From CAJBIL01 sp049295655 (lineage in GTDB: Bacteria > Pseudomonadota > Gammaproteobacteria > Burkholderiales > Rhodocyclaceae), in the NCBI GenBank assembly GCA_049295655.1, contig JBAQRB010000024.1, forward strand, positions 3,094 to 67,093: a stretch of DNA of 64,000 bases, in the 5' to 3' direction. Positions 58,923 through 64,000 of this stretch are shown here, piece after piece; position 1 is the stretch's first letter, and every line of letters begins with the position of its first letter. The notes beneath the pieces were generated by a model. The model worked only from the letters and a program-made list of their open reading frames with translations, did no database searches and was not told the DNA's origin. The position numbers and the translations under genes are program-made.

Positions 58923-61355
58923 TCAATAGTCGAACTTCAGGCTGGCAAAGAAGGTTCGCTGTGCGTAAGGATACCAAGTGAAATACTTGGCGTTGCCGAT
59001 GTTGTCGACACCGACCGATGCGGACCACTGCTTGGTGACCTTGTAGAGTACCTTGGCATCAAAAACATGGAAAGAACTCCGCCCGCCGTAAACGTTGGGA
59101 TTGGGGTCCGGGTACTGCCGGGTCGTGGGGTTGAAAAGACCGCTATGCTGTCTTCCGCTGAAACGATAACCAAGGCTGTAGGAAAGCGCGTCCGACGCAT
59201 GATAGGTACCGAGCAGCGACGCACGCCAGACGGGAACGAGCGGCAGTTCCGTATTCTCCAGACCGGGGGCCGCGACATCTTTCACGATACGCGAATGGAT
59301 GTACGCAAGACTGCCGCTCAGATCCAGGCCACGCACCCACATATCGCTCGTTTGCAAAGCGGTTTCGACCCCGTAGGTGCGCACCTTATCGACGTTCTGG
59401 ACACTGCTGATGCTGAAACCCGGCAGCGTCGCAATATCGCTCTGCGAGATGAGCGCATCCTTTTTCTCCTCCCCGAACAGCGAAGTGCGCCAGACGCCAT
59501 TCTCGAGGAAACGCTCCATGGTGAGCTCCCACGCATCGGCAGTCTCCGGCTTGAGATTCGGATTATTGGTCAGCACCGAGTTATACGGCGCGGGGAACCC
59601 GGCGATTTGTGCAGGCGTGGCGTTCCCCCCGCCCACCGCCGTAATGCCGACGTTCTTGAACAGCTCGCCGACCGTCGGAAAGCGCGTGCCCCGGCCAAAA
59701 GAGCTCCGCAACGTCCAATCCCGGGCGGCCTGGTAGGAAAGCGAAGCTTTGGGCGAGAACGCATAAACCGTTTTGTCCTGATAGCTCACGTTGGCTCCGT
59801 TGGCGAAATTGCTCCCCCTGGACGCCTGCCATTTCTCGCCACGCCCCCCCAGCACCAGCTTCAGACTGGGGGAAAGTTGCCATGCATCCTGCGCATAGAT
59901 CGCTTCGGTCGAGGTTTCCCCTCGGGAAGAGGTTCTCAGCGCACCGCTCGCGCTGCCCAGCCAGTTTCCTGCAGCGAGGGCATATTGATCCGACTTGGTC
60001 GTATAGGTATCGGTGTGGAAACCGAAGCTCAGCTGATGCCGGCTTTTTGCATGTCCATCGGGTCGCCAGATACCGCGCAGATCAAGGTTCTGCCAGCCGG
60101 TTCCGTCGGCAAAAGTGATGGTACCTGCCGTGGCTTCCGTGCTCGGTGTCATCCCAAAATTGCCCGAAGAAGCACGGGTAACATCCTTGTTCTGATTGAA
60201 AGCACTGGCATTGACCTCCCAATCCCATGCCCCGCCGCTATTCGACTTCACCGCCAGCCCATGCATGTGATATTCGCTGTCGGAGCGGCTGACACTCGGC
60301 GCGGTGACCGAGTAATCCTGGCCGTTGATCCGCACATACCGGAAGGGACCCGGTGTCGTACTGGTGCCATAGATCGTGTTGCCGGCGACGTCCTTCAGGT
60401 AGCTGTCTATCTGTTTGTCGGATGTATTCTGCCAAACGTTGAAGGTATAAGTGGCGCGCACCGTGGGTGAAAAATCATAGGCGACCTTGAGCGTGCCATC
60501 GTTCTTGACGGTATGGTCGATGCTGGTTGCCGCCGTGGTGACCCTGGCTTTGTTGGCGATATCCCGGTCGAACTGCGCGCCGCTGACCACGGTGTATTGT
60601 CCTGCGGCGGCAGCGGCACCTGTCTTGGCGCTAGCCGGCGTGAAATCGGTCGGATGGCTCTGGTTATCCAGATGGTCGGCGCTCAACCAGAACGACCAGT
60701 CGCCCACCTTGTCGCCCAGCGTTACCGCGCCATGCTTCCCGGTAAAGTTTTTGTCCGTGCCGTACAGCTTGAAATTTTCGCCGAAGACATCAACCTTCGC
60801 GTGCGCTTCAAACTTGCTCGGCATGTGCGTACTCATCAGCACGACACCGCCGATTGAATTTCCAGGATAAAGCGCAGAGAAAGGGCCATACATGACATCG
60901 ACGCGGTCGATCGAGTCCTGCGATACCATGCCCCAGCGCGGGCCGGGGCAACAGCTGTTGTTGAGAAAGTTCGAGAGCAGCAGCCCATCCGCATAAACCA
61001 TGGTTTGTGCGCTGGAATTGACGCCATACATGCGCATTGCCAAGCCGCCATTGACGTCGCCGATAAAGCGTTCGCGAACATGGACGCTTGGCAGATACAG
61101 CAGCGCACCAGCCGACGACACCGAATTGACACTTTCGGCGATTTGCTTGGCTGTCACACTTTCGACCGTATTGGGCGTGTTGGCCGGCACCGCGGGCTTG
61201 TCGGTCCCCGCTGAAATGTTCATTTCCTTGAGCTTGATTTCGCTTTCTTCGGCCCGGAGATTGCCGGCGCAGAAAACACCCAGTGCTGCCACGACGGCAA
61301 GGGATAACGGGCTACGTTGACAAATCGTGGCAACATCCAGGGGTTTGCGACTCAT
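58923..61355 (-). CDS. TonB-dependent outer-membrane receptor, possibly for copper
   Basis: An 810-residue receptor. The signal peptide (about residues 1-36) ends near LRAEE; the TonB box region is around EIKLKEMNIS. The plug domain includes LPSVHVRERFIGD, MRMYGVNSSAQTMVYADGLLL and, after a NNSCCPGPRWG loop, IDRVDVMYGPFSALYPGNSIGGVVLM. A 22-strand barrel follows, ending in FFASLKFDY with aromatic residues. The Cys-Cys in the plug loop is unusual and hints at metal binding; NosA/OprC-type receptors import copper for NosZ, but similarity to them cannot be tested here. The ATG at 61355 with GGAG is preferred over one five codons earlier. Confidence 0.85.
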   Translation of the reverse strand: MSRKPLDVATICQRSPLSLAVVAALGVFCAGNLRAEESEIKLKEMNISAGTDKPAVPANTPNTVESVTAKQIAESVNSVSSAGALLYLPSVHVRERFIGDVNGGLAMRMYGVNSSAQTMVYADGLLLSNFLNNSCCPGPRWGMVSQDSIDRVDVMYGPFSALYPGNSIGGVVLMSTHMPSKFEAHAKVDVFGENFKLYGTDKNFTGKHGAVTLGDKVGDWSFWLSADHLDNQSHPTDFTPASAKTGAAAAAGQYTVVSGAQFDRDIANKARVTTAATSIDHTVKNDGTLKVAYDFSPTVRATYTFNVWQNTSDKQIDSYLKDVAGNTIYGTSTTPGPFRYVRINGQDYSVTAPSVSRSDSEYHMHGLAVKSNSGGAWDWEVNASAFNQNKDVTRASSGNFGMTPSTEATAGTITFADGTGWQNLDLRGIWRPDGHAKSRHQLSFGFHTDTYTTKSDQYALAAGNWLGSASGALRTSSRGETSTEAIYAQDAWQLSPSLKLVLGGRGEKWQASRGSNFANGANVSYQDKTVYAFSPKASLSYQAARDWTLRSSFGRGTRFPTVGELFKNVGITAVGGGNATPAQIAGFPAPYNSVLTNNPNLKPETADAWELTMERFLENGVWRTSLFGEEKKDALISQSDIATLPGFSISSVQNVDKVRTYGVETALQTSDMWVRGLDLSGSLAYIHSRIVKDVAAPGLENTELPLVPVWRASLLGTYHASDALSYSLGYRFSGRQHSGLFNPTTRQYPDPNPNVYGGRSSFHVFDAKVLYKVTKQWSASVGVDNIGNAKYFTWYPYAQRTFFASLKFDY

Positions 61356-61407
61356 GATGCTTGACTCCATTTTCTGATTTAATCGAATTTCAAATACCCG
61401 GCAGCGA

Positions 61408-61824
61408 TTAGCGCGCCGGCTCGGTCACAAACGCAATCTTCACAATCCCCGCCCGCTGCGCCTCGGCAAGCACTTCGGTGACCCGCTCGTAGCGCGTTCC
61501 CCGATCGGCGCGTAGGTGAAGTTCCGGCTGCAGGCCGTTGGCCGTGCTCGAGGCGAAACGGGCCGCCAGCGCAGCACGCGCGATCTCCAGGCCATCGACA
61601 TAGACCCTGCCATCGGCGTCAACCGCCACGGAAACCACCAGCGGCTTGTCTTCCAGTTTCGTCGACGCCACCTGCGGCAGATCGACCGGTACGGCCTGCT
61701 GGAAAAGGGGGGCGGTAATGATGAAGATGACGAGCAGAACGAGCATCACGTCGACCAGCGGCGTGGTGTTGATTTCGGCCATCGGCTGCGCCGCGGCACT
61801 TTCGTTGAACGATCCGAACGACAT
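61408..61824 (-). CDS. exbD: ExbD, TonB energy-coupling subunit
   Basis: A 138-residue protein with one N-terminal membrane helix (VDVMLVLLVIFIITAPLF) that carries the essential Asp25, preceded by MAEINTTPL, and a periplasmic domain (VPVDLPQVASTKLEDKPLVVSVAVDADGRVYVDG...). It conducts protons together with ExbB to energise TonB. It starts 9 nt after exbB and lies just before the receptor gene. Confidence 0.92.
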   Translation of the reverse strand: MSFGSFNESAAAQPMAEINTTPLVDVMLVLLVIFIITAPLFQQAVPVDLPQVASTKLEDKPLVVSVAVDADGRVYVDGLEIARAALAARFASSTANGLQPELHLRADRGTRYERVTEVLAEAQRAGIVKIAFVTEPAR

Positions 61825-61833
61825 GGCCGCCCC

Positions 61834-62568
61834 TTACGCGCTGCGCGCCGCGCGTGCCGAATCGAGGTCGACCAGCTTGTCGCCGGGGCGGCCGCGCAGG
61901 CCGGTGACGAGGTAGGCATGCAGATCGTGCGCAAAGCCGTCGAGACGGGCCAGCGTCAGCCGATTGCTGCGGGTAAAGGCGTTGTAGGCGAGAACGGCGG
62001 GGATGGCGACAAAAAGCCCGGCCGCCGTCATGATCAGCGCCTCGCCGACCGGGCCGGCCACCTTGTCGAGCACCACCTGCGTCGCGCCGGAGAGCCCGAC
62101 CAGCGCGTGGTAGATGCCCCACACGGTGCCGAACAGGCCGATGAACGGGGCGGTCGAGCCAACCGAGGCGAGAAAGGTCAGCCCCGACTCGATCCTCGCC
62201 TGCGACTCGACGATCTGGTTGCGCAGGGCGCGCGTGACGAACTCGCTGGACGAAACCCCCGCGCCGATGCCGCGCGCCGCATGCTGGTCGTGCAACTGCG
62301 CCGCGTTGGCGCCTGAAATGGCCAGGCTGAGCAGGATGCCGGTCTTGTCCTCGAGACGAAGTGCGTCGATGGCCGCCGGCAGCGAGTCAGCGCCCCAGAA
62401 GGCGTTCAGCGCCCGCGCATGGCAGCGCCGCGCCTGCGCCATCGCCAGCACCTTGCCGGCCATCAGATACCAGCTGCCGATCGACAGCATGAAAAGGACC
62501 AGCGCCACCGAACGGCTGACTGCGTCACCCTGTGCCCAAAAATGCGTCAATCCAAGTTCCATGTGCAT
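61834..62568 (-). CDS. exbB: ExbB, TonB energy-coupling subunit
   Basis: A 244-residue protein with three membrane helices (VALVLFMLSIGSWYLMAGKVL, LASVGSTAPFIGLFGTVWGIYHAL, ALIMTAAGLFVAIPAVLAYNAF) and the MotA/TolQ/ExbB signature between the last two. AAGGA, overlapping the tonB stop codon, precedes the ATG at 62568. It forms the proton channel with ExbD. The order tonB-exbB-exbD is common for dedicated TonB systems. Confidence 0.92.
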   Translation of the reverse strand: MHMELGLTHFWAQGDAVSRSVALVLFMLSIGSWYLMAGKVLAMAQARRCHARALNAFWGADSLPAAIDALRLEDKTGILLSLAISGANAAQLHDQHAARGIGAGVSSSEFVTRALRNQIVESQARIESGLTFLASVGSTAPFIGLFGTVWGIYHALVGLSGATQVVLDKVAGPVGEALIMTAAGLFVAIPAVLAYNAFTRSNRLTLARLDGFAHDLHAYLVTGLRGRPGDKLVDLDSARAARSA

Positions 62569-62577
62569 CGCAATTCC

Positions 62578-63279
62578 TTAGTTATCGAGGGTGAAGTTGA
62601 GGGGTACCAGTACCGAGGAGTCGACCGCATCGCTGCCCTGCCTGGCCGGCACGAAGCGCCATTTTTCAACAGCGGCGCGAGCCGCCTCGTCGAGCCGGGC
62701 AAAGCCGCTCGACTGCTTGATTTCAACCGAAAGCGAAGCCCCTTGTGCGCTGACCCGAACGCGCAGAACAACCTTGCCCTCCTCGCCCAGCCGACGCGAC
62801 ATGGCCGGATAGACAGGCTTCGGATTCTGCAGGTAATCGGCATCAAAACGCGCGGCAACGATCGCCGGCGGCGCGGGTGGCGCCGGGCGAATCTCGACCG
62901 GACGCGGTTCAGGCTGCGCGGCAACGACAAAACTGGGCGCCGCAACCGTGCTGGGCGCCGCCGTCATGATCGGCGGCGGTGCAAGCGACACCTTGCGCGG
63001 GACGGGAGGCGGCGGCTTGACTGGCTTGGGCGGCTCCGGCTTCGGTGGTGTCGGTGCGATTTCCAGCATGCGCATGGTCATTGTCTGCAGCGGCCGGGCC
63101 AGTTCCGGATTGGCAGCGAGGCCGACAAGCACGAGCAGCGCCACCAGATGCAGGCCGACCACGAAGGTCAGCGCGGCACTGCGTCGCCAGAACGGCAGGG
63201 GCTCGGCGGCAGGCAGTGAATAAAAAACGGCGCCCGGCGTCTGCTCCCCGGCGGTATTGAGCGGATCCAGCGAACTCAT
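62578..63279 (-). CDS. tonB: TonB energy transducer
   Basis: A 233-residue protein with an N-terminal membrane helix (LTFVVGLHLVALLVLVGLAA), a proline-rich periplasmic spacer (PTPPKPEPPKPVKPPPP) and a C-terminal TonB domain (KPVYPAMSRRLGEEGKVVLRV ... EKWRFVPARQG). It links the ExbBD proton motor to the receptor encoded in the same operon. Its ATG overlaps the stop of the thioredoxin gene by four bases. Confidence 0.92.
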   Translation of the reverse strand: MSSLDPLNTAGEQTPGAVFYSLPAAEPLPFWRRSAALTFVVGLHLVALLVLVGLAANPELARPLQTMTMRMLEIAPTPPKPEPPKPVKPPPPVPRKVSLAPPPIMTAAPSTVAAPSFVVAAQPEPRPVEIRPAPPAPPAIVAARFDADYLQNPKPVYPAMSRRLGEEGKVVLRVRVSAQGASLSVEIKQSSGFARLDEAARAAVEKWRFVPARQGSDAVDSSVLVPLNFTLDN

Positions 63280-63836
63280 CGCAACTCGGCCTTCAGCCAG
63301 GCAAGCAGCTGCAGTTTCGGCACGACCCCGGAAACCGCCGTGATGCGGTGTTCACGATCGTAGAAATGGGTGCGCGGCAACTCCCCATGCCAGCGCCGAT
63401 CAATCTCGAAACGCAGGCGCTCCGTCATCTCGTCGGCAAAAACCCATTGTTCGGCCTGGCCCAGACCGTACTTGATGGCCAGTTGTCGCGTACGCGGTGC
63501 CTCATCCGGGCTATCCGCAGCGACCAGGACAACGTCGAAATTCGGATGGCGCTTGCGAAGTTCGCCGAGCATCTTGAGCTCCGCCGGGCAATGGGTGCAA
63601 GAAACCGACCAGAAAGCGAGCACGAAGGGCCGCCCCTCTCTTTCGGCGACAATTTTGGCAAGACTGCCGGCGACGAATGGATGCACCGGACGAACGGCAT
63701 CGGCAGCCGAAGCAAGCGGCGTAATGATTGCAAAAAGTGCCAGCAAAAAAATACGGAAGATATCCACGGGGAAATACACGACTTGCGCACCGATACAAAA
63801 AGAGGAAGAACAGTAAAAAATATCAGACTTCGGCAT
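63276..63836 (-). CDS. Exported thioredoxin-like protein (TlpA/ResA type)
   Basis: A thioredoxin-fold protein with a hydrophobic export segment (DIFRIFLLALFAIITPLASA) and the active site SCTHCP, in the context FVLAFWSVSCTHCPAELKML. It is followed by VVLVAADSPDEAPRTRQLAIKYGL and a C-terminal LPRTHFYDREHRITAVSG. It is coupled to tonB by a four-base overlap. It may reduce a metal or a cysteine ligand in the periplasm during uptake. The start is uncertain: ATG at 63836 gives 186 residues, whereas GTG codons at 63779 or 63767 would give a more usual signal peptide. Confidence 0.75.
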   Translation of the reverse strand: MPKSDIFYCSSSFCIGAQVVYFPVDIFRIFLLALFAIITPLASAADAVRPVHPFVAGSLAKIVAEREGRPFVLAFWSVSCTHCPAELKMLGELRKRHPNFDVVLVAADSPDEAPRTRQLAIKYGLGQAEQWVFADEMTERLRFEIDRRWHGELPRTHFYDREHRITAVSGVVPKLQLLAWLKAELR

Positions 63837-63892
63837 TTCGCCACAGAGACGACAATCGAGGCCGCATTTTACGGAAGGCGCCTCGATACATG

Positions 63893-63911
63893 GTGCGACA
63901 TATCGTCGCAC
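63893..63911. promoter_or_regulatory. Perfect 19-bp dyad upstream of the thioredoxin-tonB operon
   Basis: GTGCGACATATCGTCGCAC has seven-base arms around five central bases. It lies 57 nt before the ATG at 63836, and 25 nt downstream of an FNR-like box in the direction of transcription. A close relative is found in the same arrangement at the nosZ promoter. Confidence 0.5.
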
Positions 63912-63936
63912 AGAGACGCACCCGGCAACGATTCGC

Positions 63937-63950
63937 TTGAGCAAAATCAA
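63937..63950. promoter_or_regulatory. FNR/DNR-like box upstream of the thioredoxin-tonB operon
   Basis: TTGAGCAAAATCAA differs from the TTGAY-N4-RTCAA consensus at one position. Its centre is about 108 nt from the ATG at 63836. A start of transcription at the usual distance would fall inside the 19-bp dyad. It could instead serve a gene on the plus strand beyond the window. Confidence 0.5.
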
Positions 63951-63956
63951 ATCGGC

Positions 63957-64000
63957 GTGAAATTGATGCCGACCAACGAAGGAGAGGCCCGGCGGATGGT
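63957..64000 (+). CDS. Possible start of a gene cut by the window end
   Basis: The plus strand is open from a GTG at 63957 (or an ATG at 63966) to the end, reading KLMPTNEGEARRM. Another ATG at 63996 has GGAG about ten bases upstream. Too little is visible to name a product or decide which start, if any, is used. Confidence 0.2.
   Translation, partial: MKLMPTNEGEARRM

Noticed and set aside
58914..60470. A 518-codon open frame on the plus strand
   Set aside because: It is antisense to the TonB-dependent receptor gene and has no domain features.

Overview
The window looks like a chromosome segment of a denitrifying betaproteobacterium of the Rhodocyclales type (Dechloromonas/Azonexus relatives are my best guess). 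The grounds are high GC with strong GC3, a clade II (Sec-type) nitrous oxide reductase cluster, heme d1 biosynthesis genes, tandem cyanophycin synthetases and a very dense set of two-component and c-di-GMP genes. Identification is from recognised protein families only; no search was run.

Left part (1-17.5 kb): a 5'-truncated MmeI-like restriction-modification protein is followed by a higBA toxin-antitoxin pair and a coupled DUF2283/DUF2442 pair. Housekeeping or accessory genes follow: a DOMON-like protein, a NamZ-type muramidase, DinB, a YkgJ cysteine-cluster protein and an alpha/beta hydrolase coupled to a large hybrid kinase and an HD-GYP regulator. Then come a secreted HELRH protein, CorA, FadD and a CBS protein. 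Long intergenic inverted repeats built from 8-9 nt units occur after namZ, corA and cphA.

Middle part (17.7-41.7 kb): a small kinase and a REC-TPR regulator precede a cyanophycin operon of ABC exporter, DUF1854 protein, CphA-like short synthetase and full CphA. Facing it is a ten-gene, largely translationally coupled signalling operon (39063 down to 28175). It encodes three histidine kinases, REC regulators, an HD-GYP protein, an HDOD protein, an MglA-like GTPase and a REC domain fused to a GspE/PilB-type ATPase. A PAS-GGDEF-EAL-REC protein lies just upstream. No pilus or secretion genes accompany the ATPase, so its target is unknown. This is the most likely undescribed system in the window.

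Right part (41.8-64 kb): nosZ, nosC1 and nosC2 each have an FNR/DNR-like box (TTGA-type dyad) upstream. They are followed by nosB-D-G-H-F-L-Y, a TlpA thioredoxin, and then nirF-nirDL-nirG-nirH for heme d1, all on the minus strand and mostly overlapping. Divergent from nosZ is a copper-delivery operon (YtkA/FixH-like protein, SCO, PCuAC). Beyond it a thioredoxin-tonB-exbB-exbD-TonB receptor-sialidase-fold operon begins behind an FNR-like box plus a 19-bp dyad. The same box-plus-dyad layout, with nearly the same spacing, sits in front of nosZ. I infer that this operon supplies copper, or a copper complex, for N2O reductase. nosR, nirS, nirJ, nirE and nirN are not in the window.
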